Made by a program: the position numbers and the translations under genes. A stretch of 64,000 nucleotides of DNA from a virus: the IMG/VR virus record IMGVR_UViG_3300012920_000026, positions 1 through 64,000 of that record; one strand, given 5' to 3'. Under the pieces are notes generated by a model, which had not been told where the DNA came from, made no database searches, and worked only from the letters and a program-made list of their open reading frames with translations. This document shows, piece after piece, positions 53,825-62,945 of the stretch. Positions within the stretch are counted from its first letter, which is position 1, and every line of letters starts with the position of its first letter.

Positions 53825-55033
53825 TTAAATCGTTAACTTAGTTATTTTACCATTCCAACCAATACTTGGACACATTTCTTTATTATCACTTAAACTTTTA
53901 ACAAATTTTATAGTACCGTTTTGATCTACTCCTCTTTCCGCACTATTAAATGTCATTAAAAAATATTTTCTTCCACCACTATTTTTAGATAACATAACAG
54001 TCTTACCGCCATTAAACGGACTTGCACTTTCTATATCAAACTCCATTGTGGTATCAGTAATATCGAAAGAATTATCTACACAGTCAGGAAAAGTTGGTGG
54101 GGTATCATTTCTTGAACCACCAGGATGTACAAAATCATTTGGTCTAGTAAATGAAATTTCAATTTTTTTATTTACAACTATTTTATCTGCAACACTTCCT
54201 GTTTCTGCAGATTTCAAAAGGGAATTTTTATTCTTAATTCTAAAGAACTTACTTAAAAGTGTACTTAAACTACTTATTAAACTTTCACCTGCAGGTATAA
54301 TCTCTTTATCCCATTGTGCACAATAAGGTGAACCAGGAACGTTAGGGTCAGCGTATGTATAATCTTTCCTAACATTAATATCAAACATTGCTTTCCTATA
54401 ATCGTCTCTTTCTAAACAATCATCACGATATTCATTAATTAATTTAGCCTCAAATTCATTTGATCTAGATAACTCAGCTTTTACCCCTTGTCTAAAACTT
54501 TTATAACATTTCCTATAAGAAGGGCAAGCTGCTGCATCATCAGCAGGACTTCCAGAAGGTGAACCTGTATATTTTCTAGCAAAGTTAATACAATAACAAA
54601 TAGAAGCGTGTCCCTTTTTCTTTTTTAGTGGGTTTGTTTTAGTTCTTACTGACTTAATACCTCTACTAACCCTTATTGCATCATAAACTCCTGCAGTTAA
54701 GGTCATACCTTTAAATGGACCGTCCTGTATTTCTAAAGAACTTTTATTTTTAAATTCTTTTTCTAATTCATCCGGTGTAGGAAATCCTTCTGGCCACTCA
54801 CCATTTTTTGTTGCATCGAATAACTTTTTAATGTCAATATTTTTTGGGTTACTACTGTATGTCTCATCCTGCATATCAAGTATGGCTTGTACTCTATCTT
54901 CATCACTAATATTTTTGTCAGAAATCTCACTATATTTATCCCTTAAATCATCTGGAGATTGTTCACCAATTAAACTATCAACATAAACTACAACTTCATT
55001 TATAATGTTATTATAATATTTAAAATTTTTCAT
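53825..55033 (-). CDS. Tail/virion protein (402 aa) with leader-like N terminus
   Basis: The N terminus MKNFKYYNNIINEVVVYVDS ends in LIGEQ near residue 21-25, an I-x-E/Q site of the type seen in several neighbours. The middle holds a Cys-containing region (GHASICYCINFARKYTG, AAACPSYRKCYKSFRQG, DDCLERDDY, SPYCAQW) that could bind metal or form disulfides; the rest is alpha/beta with no known motif. It lies between the gp26-like gene and tape measure. Function unknown. Confidence 0.6.
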   Translation of the reverse strand: MKNFKYYNNIINEVVVYVDSLIGEQSPDDLRDKYSEISDKNISDEDRVQAILDMQDETYSSNPKNIDIKKLFDATKNGEWPEGFPTPDELEKEFKNKSSLEIQDGPFKGMTLTAGVYDAIRVSRGIKSVRTKTNPLKKKKGHASICYCINFARKYTGSPSGSPADDAAACPSYRKCYKSFRQGVKAELSRSNEFEAKLINEYRDDCLERDDYRKAMFDINVRKDYTYADPNVPGSPYCAQWDKEIIPAGESLISSLSTLLSKFFRIKNKNSLLKSAETGSVADKIVVNKKIEISFTRPNDFVHPGGSRNDTPPTFPDCVDNSFDITDTTMEFDIESASPFNGGKTVMLSKNSGGRKYFLMTFNSAERGVDQNGTIKFVKSLSDNKEMCPSIGWNGKITKLTI

Positions 55034-55049
55034 TACACCATTTTTTTAT

Positions 55050-55057
55050 ATAAATAT
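55050..55057 (-). promoter_or_regulatory. Class 2 motif ATATTTAT
   Basis: ATATTTAT followed by ATAAAAAAATG, 16 bases upstream of the ATG of the 402-residue gene. Confidence 0.45.
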
Positions 55058-55071
55058 TTAGAAAAAAATAA

Positions 55072-55990
55072 TTATTCACTTTTACCATTAATATTATCTA
55101 TAAAAAGTCTTCTACTATATGTTGGCATAACCATAATATCCTTATAAGAAAAACCACCATTTTTTACTAAATAAGAAAACTCTTTATGTAAGTGTAGTAA
55201 ATAGTCAGAGTTTAGGCCATAGAAAATTCGGTGTGAATCTAAGAAAGCAACTTACGGATTCTCCCCCCTGAATCCGTGCTTTTGTATTAAAATCTATTCC
55301 TGGTTCGTTATCTTCTATATATTTACGTAAACTTCTAGAATCTAACAAAGGTATCTTTTTCAAAATATTTGAAATTATTATTTTATCTCTTTCACCGTCT
55401 ATTTCTGTAACTGATTTTTCTAATCTTAAAGTAATTTTTTGTGATACTTTATCTTTACTCCTTTTCATTTGGTTATTATCTGCGATTTCTACTTCTTGCT
55501 CTTCTTTTGAAGTTAAAAATTTAAATTTAATATTCTTTTTAGAAGTTGGTAAAATATAATCTAGTTCTCCATTGTTATCGGGTTTAATTAATAATTTTTT
55601 TTGTTTTAAATCACCTAAATCAATCTCACCTTCTACAAAATCGTTGTAATCTTCACTATAAACCATTTGTGTATATTTAGTACCAAACGCAGTTGATCTT
55701 AGAAATATAAGTATTGCCATTCTATCACCTTCTAATAAATCACCGACATCCATATTTAAATCTTTTACTTTTCTTTTTATAAGTAAATCTAACATTATAT
55801 CGGGTTTAGAACTTAGGTTTGGTGCACTTAGAATATTTTCATCCATTGCGGTTAAATATTCTACTTTAATTTGTTTTAAATTATTTTTATATAATAACCC
55901 TTGTGATGGTAAATCTAATACATCAAAAGGAGTTTTTAAATCTTCAGGTACGTAATTAGGATCTAATGACGTTTGTATATTTTGTTCCAT
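55072..55990 (-). CDS. T4 gp26-like baseplate hub/tail-assembly protein, needs +1 frameshift
   Basis: The first frame (55205-55990, 261 residues) starts MEQNIQTSLDP. It has LPSQGLLYKNNL, TAMDENILSAPNL, LLEGDRMAILIFLRSTAFGT and a C-terminal FTPNFLWPKL, a pattern I link to T4 gp26-like baseplate hub proteins (moderate confidence). At CTC-TGA-C (55204-55210) this frame stops. The +1 frame carries on without a stop for 44 more residues: DYLLHLHKEFSYLVKNGGFS, then YKDIMVMPTYSRRLFID, ending at TAA 55072. That tail looks like real protein: helical heptads and an M-P-x-x-x-R-R-x-F motif as in the C-terminal parts of related hub proteins. There is no ATG, GTG or TTG start for it after the previous stop in its frame, so it must come from a shift. 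The joined product is 305 residues. A sequencing error cannot be excluded from one sequence. Confidence 0.68.
55204..55210 (-). other. Putative +1 frameshift site CTC-TGA-C
   Basis: The stop context CTC TGA C resembles the bacterial release-factor-2 gene site (CTT TGA C), where a ribosome paused at a weak UGA-C stop slips one base forward. A GGGGGGA run lies about 50 bases upstream in the same frame (CAG GGG GGA), but a -1 shift there quickly reaches a stop, so it is not the site. Two earlier TTT-C positions (in TGC TTT CTT and AAT TTT CTA) also allow a +1 slip. Confidence 0.55.
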
Positions 55991-56029
55991 AAAACTTTTT
56001 TATTTAATATAAATTATTATTCTATTAAA

Positions 56030-56037
56030 TAAATACT
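56030..56037 (-). promoter_or_regulatory. Class 2 motif variant GTATTTAT
   Basis: GTATTTAT followed by TTAATAG, about 39 bases upstream of the ATG of the gp26-like gene. Confidence 0.33.
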
Positions 56038-56051
56038 AAAATTTGGTTTTT

Positions 56052-58565
56052 TTATTCCCCTAAACCGTAAAACGTATTCCAACAATCTAATTTTTTAAAA
56101 GTATTAACTAAATCCTTTCTACAATCTTGTTGATTCTTTTCTTTATTAAATATTATTTCACCTCCCGGCTTTCCCTTACACCAATACTCTTTACCTAACG
56201 CATCTATAATATCCTCACTAATTTTAAATATAGGTGTCTTCCCATCATCAGTCCATTTATAAAGTTCACCTTCTAGTTCTTCATCATCTGTAATTTTCCT
56301 AAACTCTTCATTTCCCTGACCCCATAACATAATTAACATTATATTCTGAGCATCTAAACATAAGTTTGATGAATTTTGCCACATGTAGTCTCTCACACTA
56401 GGATCTACTGTAACTCTTAGTTCTCCTTTAGAAGTTTGAGTTTTTATATCCTCTATTACATCTTTTAATTGTTCTTCTTTTTGTTTTTTACATAGTAAGT
56501 TTACATAACTTTCGAACATCTTCTCTATTTTGAGTTCATCGTAATTCTCGTTTATTTGTTCTTGAAACCACTTTTCCCAATTAGATACTTCAGTTGCATA
56601 TTTCTTTTTATTCTTATCACCTGATCTAGTTATATTATTTAAGTATTTAAATAATATTGCTCCTTTTTCAAGACTACTATTTATATTTTCTGGTTTTAAT
56701 TCTGATGGTGTATTACCAATATAATCATCTTTACAAAAAGGTAATGCCAACTCCTCCAATTTATCTTTTGGATTCTCTATAGTAGCAGGTAAAGCTAAAC
56801 CTAAAATACCTTCTACTTTCTCTATATTAGTTGATTTAAACTTACTTATTTGATTAATTTTTTTACTTATAACTTGTCCTCTAGCTATTTGACAAGCTTT
56901 ATTAAATAGAGAAGTCATACTTACAGTATTAAGGTTGTTTTTAAATTCATCAGGTATACCGCTTACTTCTATATTAATTTGATTTTGCATTTTATCAAGA
57001 TCCTTCTGTACGATATTTATTTTTTCATTTCCTTTAATAATAACATCTGCAACATCATTGATTATAGGTTGAGTGTTAACACCCGCAATTTCCAAAACCC
57101 TTATTATATCTAATTTTGTTGAATCCTTTGTAATATTACCCATAATTGAAGTAGTGTCATCACTTGTATAATCACATTCATATTCTAAGATACTCTTAAG
57201 ACTCATACTTCCTAATTCATCTTTAACTTGTTTTTTTATAAATTGAGTAGCAGTTGATGTAACATCCTCAACAACCCTATTCATATCTGGATCACCAAAA
57301 ATAGATGTGAATGCGACACCAATAGGACCAACTAAAGGAAGTGATTTCCATCCACTAAAAATTGCTTGTGCCTCTGGGTCTAAAGTTACACCACCCCCTA
57401 GAAGATATTCGGATATATATGGTGCATAACAATCCTCAAAATTAATTGGTTCTGTCATCGTCTTCAATTCTCTTAACGCCTCTTTTTCATCCACCGTACC
57501 ATCCACCATTTGATTTCTTAATTCTTTATAATCATCCATCACACCACTTTTAATTCTTTTGAATTCGTCTGATGCATAAACATTAGCACAATAAATAATA
57601 TCAGCAATTTCTTGTGCAGTTAGAGACACCAACAGTGTTCGAGTTAGTGCTCTCAGATTTGGATTTCTTACCATAACCGTTTCGTCACCAAATAACCATC
57701 TTTTTACATATCCTCTTTTAGGATAAAATTTAGCACCATCCTCAACAGTAAACCCTTTTTTCTTTAACTCTACTAAAAGTTCTCCATCAAGTTTGTCTTT
57801 AGAAAATATCATATATTCTCCCGGTTGTTTCTTCATAGATAATACATAATAATCTCCTGCATTACCTGTTAAACTTTTAACATATTTTTTTAAACCTCGT
57901 CTTTTTAGTCTTACATCATTAGCATAAGATTTTAATAGTTTTATCCTTAGTTTTTCATCACTAATACCATAAACATTTTGTAACACTTTATCTTTAATTA
58001 TCTTACGTCTTGTAGCACCCATTTCACCACCTGGAAATAAATCCAATTGATCACCAAATTTAGTTTTAAATGCTTCAGGTGCATCGTCTAATAAATCATC
58101 TATTTTTGCTATAGCGTTATCAACATCCAAGTTTTTATTTTTTGTTAAAAAATCAATTAATTCAGGATATAGAGTTTTAGGGTTTTCATTTTTTCCAACA
58201 ACTACCATCATATCTAAAAAGTCATCTAATGATTTTTCAACTGATTTATTCCACAGTCCGGGATAATATTTTAAAGAATTTCTTACCATTCCTTTAAACT
58301 TTGTAACATTAGTTTCTTTTAAAGCATCTATTAAATCATCAAAACCCTGTCCATTTATTGCTGCACCAATTGCTTTAAGTTCTTTACTTGCTTTATTATA
58401 TACACTAGGATTAGACATAAGTTCTTTCATTGCCTTACCTATTGGAGATTCTATTAATAATTTCTTTTTTAATACAACAGATTCATCATAATTAACTTTA
58501 TGTTCCATTCTTTCTAACATTAAGTTAAATTTTTTAACATCTAAAAATAAACTTTTTCTTTTCAT
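56052..58565 (-). CDS. Large virion protein (837 aa), unknown, leader-like N terminus
   Basis: Starts MKRKSLFLDVKKFNLMLERM and has LLIES at residues 36-40, an L-x-E site. Most of the protein is helical with a long middle region containing LPLVGPIGVAFTSIF (short hydrophobic patch near residue 413-427). A C-terminal domain (about 715-837) with SNLCLDAQNIMLIMLWGQGN and Cys residues ends in DCWNTFYGLGE. I do not recognise it. With the 288- and 942-residue genes it forms a block of three large or medium leader-bearing proteins next to the tail tube gene, which suggests proteins carried in the virion (inference). Confidence 0.6.
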   Translation of the reverse strand: MKRKSLFLDVKKFNLMLERMEHKVNYDESVVLKKKLLIESPIGKAMKELMSNPSVYNKASKELKAIGAAINGQGFDDLIDALKETNVTKFKGMVRNSLKYYPGLWNKSVEKSLDDFLDMMVVVGKNENPKTLYPELIDFLTKNKNLDVDNAIAKIDDLLDDAPEAFKTKFGDQLDLFPGGEMGATRRKIIKDKVLQNVYGISDEKLRIKLLKSYANDVRLKRRGLKKYVKSLTGNAGDYYVLSMKKQPGEYMIFSKDKLDGELLVELKKKGFTVEDGAKFYPKRGYVKRWLFGDETVMVRNPNLRALTRTLLVSLTAQEIADIIYCANVYASDEFKRIKSGVMDDYKELRNQMVDGTVDEKEALRELKTMTEPINFEDCYAPYISEYLLGGGVTLDPEAQAIFSGWKSLPLVGPIGVAFTSIFGDPDMNRVVEDVTSTATQFIKKQVKDELGSMSLKSILEYECDYTSDDTTSIMGNITKDSTKLDIIRVLEIAGVNTQPIINDVADVIIKGNEKINIVQKDLDKMQNQINIEVSGIPDEFKNNLNTVSMTSLFNKACQIARGQVISKKINQISKFKSTNIEKVEGILGLALPATIENPKDKLEELALPFCKDDYIGNTPSELKPENINSSLEKGAILFKYLNNITRSGDKNKKKYATEVSNWEKWFQEQINENYDELKIEKMFESYVNLLCKKQKEEQLKDVIEDIKTQTSKGELRVTVDPSVRDYMWQNSSNLCLDAQNIMLIMLWGQGNEEFRKITDDEELEGELYKWTDDGKTPIFKISEDIIDALGKEYWCKGKPGGEIIFNKEKNQQDCRKDLVNTFKKLDCWNTFYGLGE

Positions 58566-58572
58566 TTTTATA

Positions 58573-59439
58573 TTAATTTATTAATTGACTTATTATTTTA
58601 GATATGTCTCCACCTGAAAAAGTTGATCCGCCACCACCAAGTGCTTCATTACATAAACCTTGTTCGGTTTTAGCTATGGAATATGCCCTACTACCACCAA
58701 TTATTGGATTATAACGTTTAGACATGTTATTTATATATTCTAATACTAAATCTCTTGTACCTTTCCTAATTTTTTCTCCACTATCATCATACATTGACTC
58801 TAAAAATACTTGACCATATTTCATATTATCTACATCAGTTATTGGGGCTTGCCACCTAAACCATTTTATTTTTTGAGTAATACCAGCAAGTTTATTTCCT
58901 AAAACATGTTTTTCAATACATCCAGTACATGTTCTATCCCAATGGGTATTCATAGTTTCTTCAAATACTGTTTTATCACTTAAATCTATAGGTGTACCTA
59001 AAGTAGTATAAAATGTTACATATTTATTTGCCCAAATTGAGACATTACTAATTTTTATTACAGTTGTTGCGGCGACATTGTTAGTGTTTCTAGCCTTTAA
59101 AAAACAAACACCACCATCACTTTTTATCGACCAAGAAGTATTAGGTTTAATATCATCACTAAATTCAGACCATGCTTTAGATATAACGGGTTGTTGCATA
59201 CACAAAGATAATGCAGAATTTAGGTTAGGATTATCCGTTAACTTATTGTTAACAAAAAGTTGTGCTTCATCAAAATCAATTATGTCACCAGATGCAGAAA
59301 ATTCGGTAGCATCTATTTGTCCATCACTATTAGTATCAGGATTAATAACTGATTGTTCATTTATGATGTTACCATAAAGTCTTTCTTCACTAAATAAAGA
59401 CTTTATTCTCTTTATTTGTTTATTTAAATTATTTTCCAT
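58573..59439 (-). CDS. Virion-associated protein (288 aa) with leader-like N terminus
   Basis: Starts MENNLNKQIKRIKSLFSEER and continues to NIINEQ, E28 being the end of I-N-E. The same R-I-K-S-L-F core followed by L-Y-G-N and I-N-E occurs in the 145-residue gene at 62946. After it comes a calcium-loop-like NPDTNSDGQIDATEF (EF-hand or dockerin-like, D-x-N-x-D-G), then a beta-rich region with two Cys (TCTGCIEKH) and a Gly/Ser-rich end. The EF-hand-like loop right after the predicted cut is notable. Function unknown. Confidence 0.62.
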   Translation of the reverse strand: MENNLNKQIKRIKSLFSEERLYGNIINEQSVINPDTNSDGQIDATEFSASGDIIDFDEAQLFVNNKLTDNPNLNSALSLCMQQPVISKAWSEFSDDIKPNTSWSIKSDGGVCFLKARNTNNVAATTVIKISNVSIWANKYVTFYTTLGTPIDLSDKTVFEETMNTHWDRTCTGCIEKHVLGNKLAGITQKIKWFRWQAPITDVDNMKYGQVFLESMYDDSGEKIRKGTRDLVLEYINNMSKRYNPIIGGSRAYSIAKTEQGLCNEALGGGGSTFSGGDISKIISQLIN

Positions 59440-59443
59440 AATA

Positions 59444-59451
59444 ATAAATAT
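59444..59451 (-). promoter_or_regulatory. Class 2 motif ATATTTAT
   Basis: ATATTTAT then TATT and the ATG at 59439. A second copy in variant form (GTATTTAT, 59464-59471) lies just upstream. Confidence 0.48.
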
Positions 59452-59460
59452 CTTTATTTT

Positions 59461-62289
59461 TTAATAAATACTCATAATATCGTTATAGTCAACAAAACTG
59501 TCTATTTTATCTTTTTCTTCATCCGTAACTTGATTCTCAATCTTTTTTGATTCTTTTTCAAGTAGTTCTAATAATTCATTATTTTTACTTTCTTTCTCAG
59601 CAATATTTAAAATATTATTATAACTATCGGTAATATATTTTTTAATTTCTTCTTTGGTGTTACCATTCTTCACCATATTTTTCTCTTGTCTATCAATATC
59701 ATCTATCTCCATTAATAATATTTCTAGTATGTCATTATCAGTAATAGATTTAACACCATTAAAAACAATATCTTTTATATTTTTATCTATATTAATACCA
59801 TATTTTATTAATAGTTTACTTATATAAGGGGCGGATATATTAATTGCATTAGCAAAATAATGGTATTCATCCATATCATCAAAAAGTTCTGCAATTTTTT
59901 TAGAGGATGCATCGTTTGGGTTCGCATCAATTGTTATACCTACCCATTTATCTACCGGTAAACCAGTTAATCTAGTTAAATCTCCCACTGCTTCAGCTAA
60001 CCATTCTGCAATATCCTTACTTTTAGCTTGAAGTGTACCAAAAATAGTTGCTTGTATAAATGCTTGTTTAGTATTATATCTAATTGAGTATTTTCTTAAA
60101 ACTTTATTAACGTTGTAATCTAATTTTTCAATATCTTTTGCAAATTTAGTTAGTTTATTAGGATCTTTCTTTAATTTACTTAATAATTTATCAAATGCTT
60201 CTTTTTCTACTTTATTTAATTTAGACAGTCCATTCGCTATTTTTGCGTAATCATCTACTATTGCTTTATCCATTTTAACAAATGCGTCTAAAACATCATC
60301 TAGTTGTTGTAAATCAGCGGCAGACAAATCATCTAGTGTCTCCCTCATAACTTTCTTCCATTTTTCTGCAGCTTTTGCTTTAGTTAATCCTTTAAATTCA
60401 GCCCCACCTAATTCTTTTACTGATTTTCCTAATGCCTTTGCCCATTTTGCACTTGTGTAACCACCTTTTAAAGCGTTTTTACTATATTTTAATGCTTCTA
60501 CGCCAGTAAATAACGCACCTAATAGTGTTAAAGATGCATCTATTTGCCAACCTTCTTTACCTTCTACCATATAAGATGTTGCGTTTGCTAAATCTATTGC
60601 CGCTGATAATGCCACATTTAATCCTGGAACCGGAATAAATAAAACCGCAATAGAAGCTATATCTGCAACACAGTGGTAATCACCAATACAATCTTCCGCC
60701 CAGTCAGTAAACTTTTCCCATCCACTTCTTATATCATTAGTTTTTACTCCATTTTGTACAATAGCAGACATATTATATTTAAATTCACCTACTTCTAGTG
60801 GTTTTTCAGGGTTATGTACACAACCACAAGACCCTAAATTCTTACCACCAGAGTAAAACCAAGTACCACCTAAATTATAATCGTCACATATTTCAAAAAA
60901 TGTTTCTTCACCCCCATTGTTTAGTTCATCCATTGCACCATATAACCAATCGTGTAAAAAAGGTATTTCCATACCTATACCCTTACTTGCATCTCTAACA
61001 TTTTGTAATTCTGGTGATATGGCTCTTGATGAGGATATGGGTTTACTACAAAATTCTCTATATTTAGTGTCACTTTGACTTTGGAATCTTTTATTATGTT
61101 CTGTTGCTGCCTCAATTATATGTAACCACAAATCTAATATGTTTTCTGCATTACTTTTTTCATCCATAACTCTAGAGGTTAAGTCTTTCATCTTAAACGG
61201 TGTAGGTTTTGGTGGCGGTGGTTTAATCAGACCTTTAATATCATACCAATAAGATGCACCATAAAGACTCCACGCCTTCTTAGTTCGTGGACCAAAATTA
61301 CCATAACCAGGAATTTTTTTATTTAATGGTTCACCGCTACCAGTCCATTTAGGATAATTTTTATCCAACCAATCTTGAAATTTTTTAATATTTTCAATTT
61401 TACTAAGTTTTTGTGGTATTTTAATTTCACCTATTTTATCATTTAAATTTTGTATTGTTTGTACATGATTAATAATATTATTCTCTTCTACATCACTATT
61501 GTATATATCATTACTATTATATTCGGTATAAAGTGGATTTAAATTTAAATAAGAATTATCAACTCTAGTGGTGGAAGCAACATTACTCAAATTATTTCTT
61601 TCCCAATTCAAATATTGTGCATTTGTTTGTGCATCTTTTACATCTTGAATTACACCCATAAGTTCGTCATACTTTTTACCGTATATTTTATACCACTCAT
61701 CCCATTCTTTGTTCCAGTTTCTAACTTTTTTATTGTACTCTTCTTTTAATTCTTTTTGTTTTTTTATAAATAAACTTTGTTTAAGTTGTGTACGAAAATC
61801 ATCTTCAAGTCGGTTTAGTAAGTTAAAATAATCTTTTATTAGTCCCTCAGTATAAAATAAGTTAGTATTTTCTATACCAACACCTTGAGTATCATATGGG
61901 CTATTAAACCATTTAGATATTGTATCTAAACCATAATTATCAATTATTTCTGCATTTAAGTTCAAAACTTTACCCGTCCAATCTCCTAATACTTTTAATT
62001 TATTCCATTCACTAGCCACGCTATTATATGTCCGTATATTTTTATTTATTTTATCGTCATCCCAAAATTTAAATGCTAATTTTAAACGATCACTACTACT
62101 TTTTATATCGTTTTTGGGATTTATACTAAAATTCATAGACTCCGGTGCCTTACTTTTAGAAATCCAAGTATTTGGTTCAGGACTATAAATAGCAGCACCA
62201 CTTATACCATCCACTTTTTGTTCAAAAATATTTAATATATCTTTATTAAAAAGTTGTTGGTATTGGACTTCTGAAATAATTATTTTCAT
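59461..62289 (-). CDS. Large virion/ejection candidate (942 aa) with PG-binding-like and hydrophobic regions
   Basis: Starts MKIIISEVQYQQLFNKDILN and has NIFEQ at residues 20-24, an I-x-E site. Residues about 297-350 (KKFQDWLDKNYPKW, then GYGNFGPRTKKAWSLYG) resemble a peptidoglycan-binding-1-like domain. A Cys/Gly part follows (NLGSCGCVH, near 505). Residues about 541-575 are hydrophobic (ADIASIAVLFIPVPGLNVAL), the only clear membrane-type segment here, followed by Ala/Lys-rich helices (about 600-800) and an acidic coiled-coil C terminus. A binding domain plus a hydrophobic stretch would suit a protein that is ejected into the envelope. No lytic active site is visible. Confidence 0.62.
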   Translation of the reverse strand: MKIIISEVQYQQLFNKDILNIFEQKVDGISGAAIYSPEPNTWISKSKAPESMNFSINPKNDIKSSSDRLKLAFKFWDDDKINKNIRTYNSVASEWNKLKVLGDWTGKVLNLNAEIIDNYGLDTISKWFNSPYDTQGVGIENTNLFYTEGLIKDYFNLLNRLEDDFRTQLKQSLFIKKQKELKEEYNKKVRNWNKEWDEWYKIYGKKYDELMGVIQDVKDAQTNAQYLNWERNNLSNVASTTRVDNSYLNLNPLYTEYNSNDIYNSDVEENNIINHVQTIQNLNDKIGEIKIPQKLSKIENIKKFQDWLDKNYPKWTGSGEPLNKKIPGYGNFGPRTKKAWSLYGASYWYDIKGLIKPPPPKPTPFKMKDLTSRVMDEKSNAENILDLWLHIIEAATEHNKRFQSQSDTKYREFCSKPISSSRAISPELQNVRDASKGIGMEIPFLHDWLYGAMDELNNGGEETFFEICDDYNLGGTWFYSGGKNLGSCGCVHNPEKPLEVGEFKYNMSAIVQNGVKTNDIRSGWEKFTDWAEDCIGDYHCVADIASIAVLFIPVPGLNVALSAAIDLANATSYMVEGKEGWQIDASLTLLGALFTGVEALKYSKNALKGGYTSAKWAKALGKSVKELGGAEFKGLTKAKAAEKWKKVMRETLDDLSAADLQQLDDVLDAFVKMDKAIVDDYAKIANGLSKLNKVEKEAFDKLLSKLKKDPNKLTKFAKDIEKLDYNVNKVLRKYSIRYNTKQAFIQATIFGTLQAKSKDIAEWLAEAVGDLTRLTGLPVDKWVGITIDANPNDASSKKIAELFDDMDEYHYFANAINISAPYISKLLIKYGINIDKNIKDIVFNGVKSITDNDILEILLMEIDDIDRQEKNMVKNGNTKEEIKKYITDSYNNILNIAEKESKNNELLELLEKESKKIENQVTDEEKDKIDSFVDYNDIMSIY

Positions 62290-62305
62290 ATTTATGGATT
62301 TATAT

Positions 62306-62313
62306 ATAAATAG
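62306..62313 (-). promoter_or_regulatory. Class 2 motif variant CTATTTAT
   Basis: CTATTTAT followed by ATATAAATC, 16 bases upstream of the ATG of the 942-residue gene. Confidence 0.38.
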
Positions 62314-62324
62314 TTAATTGCAAT

Positions 62325-62349
62325 AAAAAAGTCGCATAAAGCGACTTTT
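62325..62349 (-). terminator. Intrinsic terminator after the tail tube gene
   Basis: On the minus strand AAAAGTCGC and GCGACTTTT form a stem around TTTAT, followed by a T-run. It sits 24 bases after the tail tube stop codon and isolates that highly expressed gene. Confidence 0.9.
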
Positions 62350-62372
62350 AATATTATATATGTTAGTTTGAT

Positions 62373-62861
62373 TTAGAATACGTTAATCGCTCTATCAAAT
62401 CTTAAAGTACATGTAATGTCTGCTAAGTCAGAAGAACTATAATCTAAACCACCAAAGTCAGCGTCATTTAATTGAGTTCCTTCTAAAATCCATTTTTGTA
62501 CCACTACACCTGTTGGATCTAACATTTCTAATTCTACATTCTTTTTGTATCCTGCTGCGTATCCTTGTCTACCAGTTACAGATTCAGAGTGTAATCTTAC
62601 CCATTCCATTAATGCTTGTGTAGCAGAAGGACCAATAGGGTCTCTAAAAGTTACAGAGATAGTTTCCCATCTAAATCTACCAATAACATAAGTTTCAGTG
62701 TTTAAAAATGGTATTGATACTTCATCACTAGTGTATTTAGGTCTACTTGCAGTAGAAATCCACCATTCTTGAATACCTAAATCATCAGGAAATCTAAGAA
62801 TCCATCTATTCTTTCTTAATGGTTCATAAGGAACCGGCATTCTCATTAATAAATCTGCCAT
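62373..62861 (-). CDS. Tail tube protein, T4 gp19-like
   Basis: 162 residues, the size of T4 gp19. Typical pattern: LRKNRWILRFPDDLGIQEWW, then STASRPKY, a VIGRFRWETISVTFRDPIGP strand pair, LDPTGVVVQKWILEGTQ, and a C-terminal ADITCTLRFDRAINV. The protein stacks in hexameric rings around the tape measure to make the tube. It has its own terminator and a class 2 motif upstream, as expected for a highly expressed structural gene. Confidence 0.9.
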   Translation of the reverse strand: MADLLMRMPVPYEPLRKNRWILRFPDDLGIQEWWISTASRPKYTSDEVSIPFLNTETYVIGRFRWETISVTFRDPIGPSATQALMEWVRLHSESVTGRQGYAAGYKKNVELEMLDPTGVVVQKWILEGTQLNDADFGGLDYSSSDLADITCTLRFDRAINVF

Positions 62862-62899
62862 AATTTCTTTTTTTTATCGTTGTTTTTTATTCTTTATTA

Positions 62900-62907
62900 A
62901 TAAATAT
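62900..62907 (-). promoter_or_regulatory. Class 2 motif ATATTTAT before tail tube gene
   Basis: ATATTTAT followed by TAATAAAG, 38 bases upstream of the ATG. Confidence 0.48.
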
Positions 62908-62945
62908 CTAAAATTTAAAAAAATATAAATCTTTAATGTTTTTTA

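Noticed and set aside
55251-55275. GGGGGGA run in the gp26-like gene as a -1 slippery site
   Set aside because: A -1 shift there reaches TAG after seven codons, and a +1 shift there reaches TAA after three, so neither gives the 44-residue extension.
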